Below the pieces are notes generated by a model, which was not told the origin of the DNA, made no database searches, and worked only from the letters and a program-made list of their open reading frames with translations. Below, in pieces: positions 43,707 to 51,097 of a stretch of DNA of 64,000 nucleotides; position 1 is the first letter of the stretch; the number at the start of each line of letters is the position of its first letter. A program made the position numbers and the translations under genes. The DNA lies in assembly GCA_050485425.1 (NCBI GenBank), contig JBJHBJ010000010.1, positions 1 to 64,000 on the forward strand. The letters run 5' to 3'. The stretch is from LSCE01 sp050485425. GTDB taxonomy: Bacteria; Pseudomonadota; Gammaproteobacteria; Nitrococcales; Aquisalimonadaceae.

Positions 43707-43814
43707 GGCCGGGGGCGGTGACATGCCGGCGGACACGCCGTAAACCCGTCCATGGGGGCTTGACGATCGCATCCCTGCGATCGACAGTCCGCAGACATGT
43801 CCCCACCCCCGGCC
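43707..43814 (+). repeat. 108-nt three-way-junction repeat, copy 3
   Basis: Outer arms 43707-43734 and 43787-43814 pair at 24 of 28 positions. Arm 1: CCC-GTCCAT-GGG (43745-43756). Arm 2: TGACGATCGC (43761-43770), loop ATCCCT, GCGATCGACA (43777-43786), one mismatch. It is the least perfect copy, with joint ACGCCGTAAA. It lies 50 nt after the upstream gene, same sense. Confidence 0.85.
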
Positions 43815-43849
43815 TTGCTTTGGCGGCGGCTTCAAGAGGTGGTCCCGGC

Positions 43850-43992
43850 GTAGGGTGGATAGAGGCGAAGCCGATATCCACCAATCCGGCCAAAGGCCGG
43901 ATACCCGAGTGTCACAAACCCAGGCCACCGGTGCCCCGACCGGAGCCCGTAAACCAAAACCGGTGCGCATCGCTGTGCTCTGGGCACGCTAC
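43850..43992. repeat. REP units following repeat copy 3 (families C and B)
   Basis: Plus 43850-43883 (family C) begins 35 nt after copy 3. Minus 43962-43992 is a decayed family-B unit ending 10 bp before the thiolase stop. An ATCCGGCC-AAA-GGCCGGAT hairpin lies between them. Confidence 0.75.
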
Positions 43993-44002
43993 AGGCGAGG
44001 GG

Positions 44003-45190
44003 CTAGTCCAGCACCTCCACCGCCATGGCCGTCGCTTCGCCGCCGCCGATGCACAGCGACGCCACGCCGCGCTTCAGGTTGTGGGTCTTCAGGGCATTGA
44101 TCAGCGTGACCAGGAGCCGTGCGCCGGAGGCGCCGATGGGGTGGCCCAGGGCGCAGGCGCCGCCGTGGATGTTGACCCGGTCGTGGGCGATGTCCAGTTC
44201 CCGCATCGCGGCCATGACGACCACAGCGAAGGCCTCGTTGATCTCGTAGAGGTCGACGTCGGCGTTGCTCCAGCCGGTGCGCTCGAACAGGTTCTGGATG
44301 GCGCCCACCGGCGCAGTGGTGAACCAGGCCGGTTCACGGGCATGGCCCGCGTGCCCGCGGATCACGGCCAGCGGCTGCAAGCCGCGGCGGTCGGCCTCGC
44401 TCATGGGCATCATCACCAGCGCCGCCGCGCCGTCCGAGATGGAGCTGGCGTTGGCGGCGGTAACGGTGCCGTCGGCGGCAAAGGCGGGTTTCAGCGTGCG
44501 GATCTTCTCCAGCGATGCGGTCCATGGCTGCTCGTCACGGGCCACTGTGCGCTCGCCCTTGCGTTCCTTGACGCTCACCGGGGCGATCTCGCGGTCGAAC
44601 ACGCCGTTCTCGCCGGCCTCCCGCGCCCGCTTCAGCGACGTCTCGGCAAAATGGTCCTGGGCGTCGCGGGTGAAGCTGTAATGGTCGGCGCAGCGCTCGG
44701 CGAAGCGGCCCATCAGTTCGCCCTTCTCGTAGGCATCCTCCAGGCCGTCATAGAACATGTGGTCGATGACGCGGCCGTGGCCCAGCCGGTAGCCGCCGCG
44801 GGCCTTCTCCAGCAGGTAGGGCGCCCGGGACATGTTCTCCATGCCGCCGGCGACGGCAATGCGGCTGTTGCCCAGCAGCAGTCCGTCATGAGCCAGCATG
44901 GCCGCCTTCATGCCGGAGCCGCAGACCTTGCTCACCGTGGTGCAGGTGGTGGACAGCGGCAGCTTCGCGCCAAGCGCCGCCTGCCGGGCCGGCGCCTGGC
45001 CCAGACCGGCCGGCAGCACGTTGCCCATCAGTACCTCGTTGACATCCTCCGCCGGCACGCCGGCGCGCTCCAGGGCCGCGGCGATGCTCACGCTGCCCAA
45101 CTCGGTGGCGGGGAGCGTGGATAGTTCGCCCATCAGCCCGCCCATGGGGGTGCGGGCGGCACCGACGATGACTATGGGGTCGTCCTGCAT
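44003..45190 (-). CDS. Acetyl-CoA acetyltransferase (thiolase)
   Basis: The enzyme cleaves 3-ketoacyl-CoA or condenses acetyl-CoA. The 395 residues are a complete thiolase: IVIVGAARTPMGGLMGEL, the nucleophilic Cys in TVSKVCGSGMKAAML (about residue 90), GGMENMSRAPYLL, and NEAFAVVVMAAM. The catalytic His is in GGACALGHPIGASGAR. The second Cys is in ASLCIGGGEATAM. The pattern suits AtoB/FadA-like biosynthetic-type thiolases. On the minus strand it heads towards the hydratase gene and is followed upstream, same direction, by an AMACR-like gene. A role with the SDR and acyl-CoA dehydrogenase nearby in branched or long acyl chain oxidation is inference. Confidence 0.94.
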   Translation of the reverse strand: MQDDPIVIVGAARTPMGGLMGELSTLPATELGSVSIAAALERAGVPAEDVNEVLMGNVLPAGLGQAPARQAALGAKLPLSTTCTTVSKVCGSGMKAAMLAHDGLLLGNSRIAVAGGMENMSRAPYLLEKARGGYRLGHGRVIDHMFYDGLEDAYEKGELMGRFAERCADHYSFTRDAQDHFAETSLKRAREAGENGVFDREIAPVSVKERKGERTVARDEQPWTASLEKIRTLKPAFAADGTVTAANASSISDGAAALVMMPMSEADRRGLQPLAVIRGHAGHAREPAWFTTAPVGAIQNLFERTGWSNADVDLYEINEAFAVVVMAAMRELDIAHDRVNIHGGACALGHPIGASGARLLVTLINALKTHNLKRGVASLCIGGGEATAMAVEVLD

Positions 45191-45286
45191 GACGGTGTCT
45201 CCTGAAGTGTTACGTGTCAGATGAATATATTCTCCGCTGTCCGGTCGTGGCGATCAACGACCGGCGGCGAAGGCACATCGGCCCTC

Positions 45287-46417
45287 TCAGATTGCGTCGT
45301 GCTCGCTCAGCCGAGACAGCATGTCTTCGGACAAGCCCCAGTCGCGCAGTGCCTGCTGGCTGTGTTCGCCCGGGGAGGGGGTGCCGCCGGACAGCCGGGG
45401 GACCGTGCGTGAGAAGCGCGGCGCCGGCGCCGGTTGTACCATGCCGTCATGCCGGACGAAGGTCTGCCTTGCCCGGTTGTGCGGGTGGGTCTCCGCTTCC
45501 TGCATGCTGAGTACCGGGGCGACGCAGGCGTCGCTGTCCGCGAAGACCTTGCTCCATTCCTCGCGGCTGCGTCTGCGGAAGGCGTCGGCGAAGGCCTTGC
45601 GCATGGCCGGCCAGCGTTCCCGGTTCATCTGTTCGGAACAGTCGGGATGGTCGGTGAGTTCCATCCGTTCCAGCAGTTCACGGTAGAACTGGGGTTCCAG
45701 CGCACCGACGGCCACGTGGCCGCCGCCCGCGCAGGCATAGGTGTCGTAGAAGGGGGCGCCTCCGTCCAGCAGATTGCTGCCGCGCTGTTCCTGCCACTGG
45801 CCCGCGGCCCGCAGGCCGTGAAACAGGCTCATCAGCAGGGCGGAACCGTCGGTCATGGCGCTGTCCACTACCTGGCCGTGGCCGGACTGACGGGCTTCCA
45901 GCAGCGCGCAGACCACGCCGAAGGCCAGCATCATCGCGCCGCCGCCATAGTCCCCCACCAGGTTCAGTGGCGGCACCGGGCTATCGCCGGCACGGCCGAT
46001 GCCGTGCAGTGTACCGGAGACCGCGATGTAGTTGATGTCATGGCCGGCGGTGGAGGACAGCGGGCCGTCCTGCCCCCAGCCGGTCATGCGGCCGTAGACC
46101 AGGCGGGGGTTCTTCTGCATGCACATTTCCGGTCCCAGTCCGAGCCGTTCCATGACGCCGGGTCGGAAACCCTCGATCAGGATGTCGGCCCGTCCGGCCA
46201 GTTCCCGGGCTGCAGCCGTTCCCGCGGGCTGCTTCAGGTCCAGCGTGACCGAGCGCTTGCCGCGGGCTGTGACCACGTCCGTGACGGGCAGGGGGGTGCG
46301 TGTCTTGCGATCGATCCGCAACACCTCGGCTCCCATGTCCGCCAGCATCATGCCGCAGAACGGGGCCGGACCGATGCCGGCCATCTCCAGTACCCGTACA
46401 CCGTGCAGCGGTCCCAT
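45287..46417 (-). CDS. CoA-transferase family III, alpha-methylacyl-CoA racemase-like
   Basis: This protein probably interconverts R- and S-2-methylacyl-CoA so that branched chains can enter beta-oxidation. The 376 residues start MGPLHGVRVLEMAGIGPAPF, the CaiB/BaiF opening. The residues used by AMACR appear in order: His in STAGHDINYIAVSG, Asp in LVGDYGGGAMMLAFG (also the family III Asp) and Glu in AVGALEPQFYRELLE. DILIEGFRPGVMERLGLG is highly conserved. Presence of all three favours racemase over CoA-transferase. It diverges from the SDR gene; both would serve branched-acyl-CoA oxidation with the thiolase. Confidence 0.9.
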   Translation of the reverse strand: MGPLHGVRVLEMAGIGPAPFCGMMLADMGAEVLRIDRKTRTPLPVTDVVTARGKRSVTLDLKQPAGTAAARELAGRADILIEGFRPGVMERLGLGPEMCMQKNPRLVYGRMTGWGQDGPLSSTAGHDINYIAVSGTLHGIGRAGDSPVPPLNLVGDYGGGAMMLAFGVVCALLEARQSGHGQVVDSAMTDGSALLMSLFHGLRAAGQWQEQRGSNLLDGGAPFYDTYACAGGGHVAVGALEPQFYRELLERMELTDHPDCSEQMNRERWPAMRKAFADAFRRRSREEWSKVFADSDACVAPVLSMQEAETHPHNRARQTFVRHDGMVQPAPAPRFSRTVPRLSGGTPSPGEHSQQALRDWGLSEDMLSRLSEHDAI

Positions 46418-46535
46418 CAGGTCTCCTCCCCGGCCTCCGGCTGAGGCTCTCCGTCGTGATCGTCCTTTTCGCCGAGGACGTTTCTGGTCTGATGGATTAC
46501 CATCGAACCTTCGGCGTTACGCGTCAAGTATCCAC

Positions 46536-46557
46536 GGCCATTGTCATGGCCTATAAC
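46536..46557 (+). promoter_or_regulatory. Palindrome next to a -10 box upstream of the SDR gene
   Basis: GGCCAT-TGTC-ATGGCC (46536-46551) is a perfect 6-bp-arm palindrome directly followed by TATAAC (46552-46557), a possible -10 box, 36 nt before the SDR start. It could be an operator for a repressor acting on the SDR and perhaps the divergent racemase gene. The regulator is not identifiable. Confidence 0.4.
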
Positions 46558-46592
46558 GACAGCCAGTCATCAAACCCAATGAGGAGGAGCGA

Positions 46593-47360
46593 ATGGATAT
46601 CAAGGATCGCGTTTTCATCGTCACCGGTGGTGCTTCGGGCCTGGGCGAGGCCACCGTGCGGCGGCTGGTGGGGCAGGGCGCCAGCGTGGTGGTGGCGGAC
46701 TTGCAGGAGGAACGCGCCGCAGGTCTGGAGAAGGAGTTTCCCGGTCAGGTGAAAGCACAGCGTTGCGACGTGACACGGGCGGAGGATGCGGAGAAAACGG
46801 TGGCGCTGGCGAAGCAGTCGTTTGGCGCGATCCACGGCCTGGTGAATTGTGCGGGCGTGGGAACGCCGGAAAAGGTGGTGGGCCGCGAGGGCCCGCACGA
46901 CCTCGACCGTTTCAACAAGGTGGTGCAGATCAACCTGGTGGGCACCTTCAACATGATCCGGCTGGCCGCGGCCGCCATGGCGGAGAATGAGCCGGATTCC
47001 CAGGGGGAGCGTGGTGTGATCGTGAACACGGCATCGGTGGCGGCCTTCGATGGCCAGATCGGCCAGGCGGCCTATTCCGCGTCCAAGGCGGGCGTGGTCG
47101 GCATGACCCTGCCCATTGCACGCGAACTGGCGCGCAGCGGCGTCCGCGTGGTGACCATCGCGCCGGGCCTGTTCGAGACGCCGATGATGCTGGGCTTGCC
47201 GCAGGAAGTGCAGGAGTCGCTGGGCCGCAGCGTCCCGTTCCCGCCGCGCCTGGGCCGCCCTGTCGAATTCGCGCAGACGGTGCAGTTCATTGTCGAGAAC
47301 ACGATGATGAACGGCGAAACCATCCGCCTGGACGGTGCGATCCGGATGCAGCCGAAGTAG
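46593..47360 (+). CDS. Short-chain dehydrogenase, 3-hydroxyacyl-CoA dehydrogenase type 2 (HSD17B10-like)
   Basis: This is an NAD-dependent SDR probably oxidising 3-hydroxyacyl-CoA or 2-methyl-3-hydroxybutyryl-CoA. The 255 residues show the TGGASGLGEATVRRL nucleotide motif, ADLQEE with the acidic residue selecting NAD, NCAGVGTPEKVVG, FNKVVQINLVGTFN, IVNTASVAAFDGQIGQ, the YSASKAGVVGMTLPIARELA catalytic Tyr/Lys, and IAPGLFETPMMLGLP. The FETPM region and overall pattern match the HSD17B10 group. GAGGAGG lies at ideal distance before ATG 46593. It is well placed to act between the enoyl-CoA hydratases and the thiolase. Confidence 0.92.
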   Translation: MDIKDRVFIVTGGASGLGEATVRRLVGQGASVVVADLQEERAAGLEKEFPGQVKAQRCDVTRAEDAEKTVALAKQSFGAIHGLVNCAGVGTPEKVVGREGPHDLDRFNKVVQINLVGTFNMIRLAAAAMAENEPDSQGERGVIVNTASVAAFDGQIGQAAYSASKAGVVGMTLPIARELARSGVRVVTIAPGLFETPMMLGLPQEVQESLGRSVPFPPRLGRPVEFAQTVQFIVENTMMNGETIRLDGAIRMQPK

Positions 47361-47435
47361 ACCGTGGTCGTTGGGTGCACTCCGCGTTCGACAACGCGGA
47401 CCGGTTAACCGGTTTCGTGGCGGAGGCTTCGATCG

Positions 47436-47543
47436 GGCCGGGTGTGGGGACATGCCTGCGGACACGCCGTGAATACGTCCGTGTAGGCTTGTCGATGAGG
47501 TCCCTCTCATCGACAGTCCGCAGGCATGCCCCCACACCCGGCC
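47436..47543 (+). repeat. 108-nt three-way-junction repeat, copy 4
   Basis: Outer arms 47436-47463 and 47516-47543 pair at 27 of 28 positions. Arm 1: TAC-GTCCGT-GTA (47474-47485). Arm 2: TGTCGATGAG (47490-47499), loop GTCCCT, CTCATCGACA (47506-47515). Compared with copy 2, arm 2 has a C-G to T-A pair change. It lies 75 nt after the SDR gene, same sense. Confidence 0.88.
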
Positions 47544-47578
47544 TTGCTTCGTTGGCATCGTCAAGAGGAGGTCTCGGC

Positions 47579-47611
47579 GTAGGGTGTGCACCATCCCCCT
47601 GATATCCACCA
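47579..47611 (+). repeat. Chimeric or truncated GTAG REP
   Basis: It starts GTAGGGTGTGCACC (family E) but continues into CTGATATCCACCA (family C tail), 35 nt after copy 4. It sits between copies 4 and 5 in the convergent gap. Confidence 0.6.
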
Positions 47612-47651
47612 ATCCGGCCGGAGGCCGAATGCTGCGGTGCCCCCGAACCCA

Positions 47652-47761
47652 GGCCGCCGCCGGGAGGGTTGCTTCCGGACTGTCGGCCGGATGGACCCGG
47701 CCGACAAGCCTACAGGGATGTATTCACGGCGTGTCCGGAAGCAACCCTCCCGGCGGCGGCC
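47652..47761 (-). repeat. 108-nt three-way-junction repeat, copy 5
   Basis: Outer arms 47653-47680 and 47733-47760 pair perfectly over 28 bp and extend by one G-C pair (47652/47761). Arm 2: TGTCGGCCGG (47681-47690), loop, CCGGCCGACA (47697-47706). Arm 1: TAC-AGGGAT-GTA (47711-47722), ATCCCT on the minus strand. It is oriented with the minus-strand acyl-CoA dehydrogenase, 36 nt after its stop codon. Confidence 0.9.
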
Positions 47762-47796
47762 AGAACGAAGCCACCGTGCACGCCGGCTTCCCCGGT

Positions 47797-48936
47797 TCAC
47801 CGCCCCAGCAGCGACCGGGCGATGATTTCCTTCATGATCTCGTTGGTGCCGCCGTAGATGCGTTGCACGCGGGCGTCCAGGAAGTCCCGGGAGACCGCGT
47901 ACTCGCGCATGTAGCCGTAGCCGCCGTGTAGCTGCAGGCAGGTGTCCGCCACCTTGCATTGCAGGTCGGTGGTGGTGAGCTTGGCGATGGACGCGTTGGT
48001 GGTGTCCAGTTCGCCGGCCTCGTACTGCGTCTGGCACTGCCGCACGAAGGCCTTGTGGACCTCGATCTGTGCCTTCAGGTCCGCCAGCGTGAAGCGCGTG
48101 TTCTGGAACTGGCCGATTGACTGGCCGAAGGCCTTGCGTTCCTGGACGTATTCCAGCGTCCGCGCCAGCGTGCCCTCGCAGGCGCCGATGGCCCCCACGG
48201 CCAGGATCACCCGCTCCCGGGGCAGTTCGTTCATCAGATTGGCGAAGCCGCGGCCCTCGCCGCCCAGGATCTGGTCGGCGCCCACGCGCAGATCCTGGAA
48301 GAACAGCTCCGCGGTGTCGGAGGTGGTCTGGCCGATCTTCTCCAGCTTACGGCCCTTGTCGAAGCCCGGAAGGGTGGTGTCCACCGTGAACAGCGTGACG
48401 CCCTTGGCACCGGCGGCGGGGTCGGTCTTTGCCGCCAGTATCAGCACGTCCGCATGCCAGCCGTTGGTGATGAACGTCTTCTGGCCGTTGATCATGTAGC
48501 CGTTGCCGTCTCGGTTCGCCCGCGTTTTCATGCCCTGCAGGTCGGAGCCGGCACCGGGTTCGCTCATGCCGATGGCGCCGACAGCCTCGCCGCTGACCAT
48601 CTTCGGCAGCCAGGTGCGCTTCTGCTCCTCGGTGCCCAGGTGCAGAATGTAGGGGGCGACGATATCGGAATGCACCGACAGGTTGGTGCTCAGGCCGCCG
48701 AAGCCGCGCCGCGAGATCTCCTCGATGATCACCGCGGACAGGCTGAAGGAGCCGCCGAAGCCGCCGTATTGCTCGGGCACGTCGACGCACAGGAAGCCGT
48801 TTTCGCCCAGCGTGTTCCAGAGTTCGCGCGGGAGCATGCCCTCGCGCTCCCACTGCGCGTAGTGGGGTGCCACCTCCTTCTCCAGGAAGCGGCGCAGTGT
48901 CTCCCGGAACAGTTCAAGCTCTCCCTGGTCCAGCAT
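47797..48936 (-). CDS. Acyl-CoA dehydrogenase, long-chain (LCAD-like) type
   Basis: This FAD enzyme performs the first step of beta-oxidation. ATG 48936 with AGGAGGAG upstream gives 379 residues. Motifs are GAIGMSEPGAGSDLQGMKT, YMINGQKTFITNG, and QLHGGYGYMREYAVSRDFLD. The usual catalytic Glu position (xEGT) reads RIYGGTNEIMKEI, as in LCAD. LCAD enzymes use a Glu on another helix instead. Here AIGACEGTLARTLEYVQERKAFG places a Glu 13 residues before RKAFG, matching the LCAD spacing. Thus it should be active, with a long or branched-chain preference. It diverges from the SH3-domain gene. Confidence 0.92.
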   Translation of the reverse strand: MLDQGELELFRETLRRFLEKEVAPHYAQWEREGMLPRELWNTLGENGFLCVDVPEQYGGFGGSFSLSAVIIEEISRRGFGGLSTNLSVHSDIVAPYILHLGTEEQKRTWLPKMVSGEAVGAIGMSEPGAGSDLQGMKTRANRDGNGYMINGQKTFITNGWHADVLILAAKTDPAAGAKGVTLFTVDTTLPGFDKGRKLEKIGQTTSDTAELFFQDLRVGADQILGGEGRGFANLMNELPRERVILAVGAIGACEGTLARTLEYVQERKAFGQSIGQFQNTRFTLADLKAQIEVHKAFVRQCQTQYEAGELDTTNASIAKLTTTDLQCKVADTCLQLHGGYGYMREYAVSRDFLDARVQRIYGGTNEIMKEIIARSLLGR

Positions 48937-49052
48937 CTGTCTCCTCCTCGTGTTATAAAACCGTGATATTGCGAGCTTACCACCGGCCGCGGGGCAAGTC
49001 CGTAACGTGTAAGGAAGAGGTGCGTGCAGCACTGTCGCTATCTGGCGTCAGC

Positions 49053-49080
49053 TTGCTGTGGCACACTGCTTGGCTACAAT
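49053..49080 (+). promoter_or_regulatory. Sigma-70-like promoter of the SH3-domain gene
   Basis: TTGCTG (49053-49058), a 16-bp spacer and TACAAT (49075-49080) lie 36 bp upstream of the GTG start. Transcription would begin near 49087. Confidence 0.6.
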
Positions 49081-49115
49081 CGGCCGTCTTCTCAAAACCC
49101 CATCGGAGGTCGCCT

Positions 49116-49775
49116 GTGAACCGGGTCCTGTCTGCCGTGATCGCGCTGGCCCTGCTGTTGCCTGCTGCAAGCTGGGCGCAGACGCGCTACATCAGCGATG
49201 AGCTGGCGCTGGATATGCGCAGTGGCCCCGGCAACCAGTACCGTATCCAGCAGATGGTGCCCGCAGGCACGCGCGTGGAGGTGCTGGACAACGACAGCGG
49301 CTGGAGCCTGGTCCGGCTGGGCGACGGACGCGAAGGCTGGGTACTGACCCGCCTGCTGGCGGACCAGCCCAGCGCGCGCTCCCAGCTCAACAGCGCGCAG
49401 CGCAACCTGAGCCAGGTGCGGGAGGAGAACCAGCAGTTGCGTGCCTCCCTGGAGGAAGCGCAACAGCGGGTGCAGTCACTGGAATCCGGGCTGACCGATA
49501 CCAGTTCGGAGCGTGATCGGCTGGAGCAGCAGTTGGAGCAGGCCTCGCGCGGCCTTCAGCTGCATTCCGAGAACGAGGAACTGAAAAAGGAAGTGATCGA
49601 CCTGCGCCGGGAGATCCAGGACCTCAGCCACGAGACGGAGCGCCTGCGCGATCGCAACGACCAGCGCTGGTTCATCGTGGGCTCCGGTGTGCTGGCGTTC
49701 GGTATTCTGATGGGATTGATCCTGCCCCGCATCCGATGGCGCAAGCGCAATAGCTGGGGCTCGGGAAGCCTGTAG
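49116..49775 (+). CDS. TIGR04211-type SH3 domain protein (YgiM-like)
   Basis: This is an inner-membrane-anchored periplasmic protein of unknown role. GTG 49116, with GGAGG at 49105-49109, gives 219 residues. A signal peptide (MNRVLSAVIALALLLPAASWA) precedes one bacterial SH3 domain (YISDELALDMRSGPGNQYRI, LVRLGDGREGWVLTRLL). A coiled coil follows from about residue 90 to 185, then a C-terminal membrane helix (WFIVGSGVLAFGILMGLILP) and a basic tail. This order is that of E. coli YgiM. The preceding promoter is good and the gene seems monocistronic. Confidence 0.9.
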   Translation: MNRVLSAVIALALLLPAASWAQTRYISDELALDMRSGPGNQYRIQQMVPAGTRVEVLDNDSGWSLVRLGDGREGWVLTRLLADQPSARSQLNSAQRNLSQVREENQQLRASLEEAQQRVQSLESGLTDTSSERDRLEQQLEQASRGLQLHSENEELKKEVIDLRREIQDLSHETERLRDRNDQRWFIVGSGVLAFGILMGLILPRIRWRKRNSWGSGSL

Positions 49776-49921
49776 CGCTTCCCGGGAAACCAGGCCTCCC
49801 GCACCGCAGTGGTTGCCGCGGGGGGCGCCTTTCCCCAGAATCCCCAGAGCGGCACCTGTTTCCGGGCTGACCGGGAACGGGTGCGTGTCATTCATTGCGT
49901 CGTCTTGTTCCAGGGATTGCC

Positions 49922-51097
49922 ATGGTCGCGAAGCCGCCCCCGTTGATGGACATGCTGCAGCAACTGATCGCCATACCGTCGGTCAGCAGCGTCAACCCCG
50001 CCATGGACCAGGGCAACCGGGCGGTCGTCGAGCGTCTGGCCGAATGGCTGGAGGGGCTGGGGTTTGCCACCGAACTGCAGCCGATACCAGGCGCCCCGGC
50101 CAAGGCCAACCTGATCGCCACGATGGGGCGGGGTGAGGGCGGCCTGGTGCTGGCCGGTCATACCGATACCGTCCCCTACGACGATACCGGCTGGACGTCG
50201 GATCCGTTCACGCTCACCGAGCGCGACGGACGGCTGTACGGGCTGGGAACGTCCGACATGAAGTCCTTCCTCGGGCTGGTGGTCGAAGCGGTTCGGGAGA
50301 TGGACCTGAAGCGGATACGTCAGCCGCTGGTCATACTCGCCACCGCTGACGAGGAAAGCGGCATGACCGGCGCCAAGGCGCTGGTGGACGCCGAGCGGCG
50401 GCTGGGTCGCCACGCCGTGATCGGTGAGCCCACCGGGCTCAAGCCCGTGCACGTGCACAAGGGCGTGATGATGGAATCCATCCGCATCCGCGGCCGCTCC
50501 GGCCACTCCAGCGATCCGTCGCTGGGCGCCAGCGCGCTGGAGGGCATGGTGCGTGTGTTGAACGACATCGTCGCCTGGCGCCAGCAGCTGCAGTCCAAAC
50601 ACGTGGACCCGCGCTTCGATGTTCCGGTGCCGACCATGAACCTGGGGCATATCCACGGCGGCGACAACCCGAACCGCATCTGCGCCCACTGCGAGTTGCA
50701 GATTGACATCCGGCCGATGCCCGGCATGCATCTGGATGAACTGCGCAGCACGCTGCGTCAGCGGCTGGAGCGAAGCCTGGGCGAGACCGCATTGCAACTG
50801 GAACTCACCCCGCTGTTTCCCGGCCTTCCGCCGATGGAAACACCGGCCTCGGCGGCCATCGTCAAGGCCGCCGAGGCGCTGACCGGGAGTGAATCCCGCG
50901 CGGTGGCCTTCGGGACGGAAGGGCCGTTCCTGCGTGATCTGGGCATGGACGTGGTGATCCTCGGCCCCGGGGATATCGACCAGGCGCACCAGCCGGACGA
51001 ATTCCTTGCCGTGGACCGCCTGCAGCCCACCGTGGAGCTGGTGCGTTCCCTGGTGCAGCGGTTCTGCCTGGAGCCGTCGGCGGAGGCGACCAGATGA
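49922..51097 (+). CDS. argE: Acetylornithine deacetylase
   Basis: ArgE hydrolyses N-acetylornithine to ornithine in arginine synthesis. The 391 residues are an M20 metallohydrolase. They contain VLAGHTDTVPYDD (metal His and Asp), LYGLGTSDMKSFLGL, LATADEESGMTGAKAL with the catalytic and metal Glu pair, VIGEPTGLKPVHVHKG and TEGPFLRDLGMDVVILGPG. The start is ATG 49922 with AGGGA five bases upstream; TTG 49895 adds nine residues without support. The stop overlaps argA by four bases (ATGA at 51094). Coupling argE with argA places the acetyl-adding and acetyl-removing steps together. Confidence 0.93.
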   Translation: MVAKPPPLMDMLQQLIAIPSVSSVNPAMDQGNRAVVERLAEWLEGLGFATELQPIPGAPAKANLIATMGRGEGGLVLAGHTDTVPYDDTGWTSDPFTLTERDGRLYGLGTSDMKSFLGLVVEAVREMDLKRIRQPLVILATADEESGMTGAKALVDAERRLGRHAVIGEPTGLKPVHVHKGVMMESIRIRGRSGHSSDPSLGASALEGMVRVLNDIVAWRQQLQSKHVDPRFDVPVPTMNLGHIHGGDNPNRICAHCELQIDIRPMPGMHLDELRSTLRQRLERSLGETALQLELTPLFPGLPPMETPASAAIVKAAEALTGSESRAVAFGTEGPFLRDLGMDVVILGPGDIDQAHQPDEFLAVDRLQPTVELVRSLVQRFCLEPSAEATR

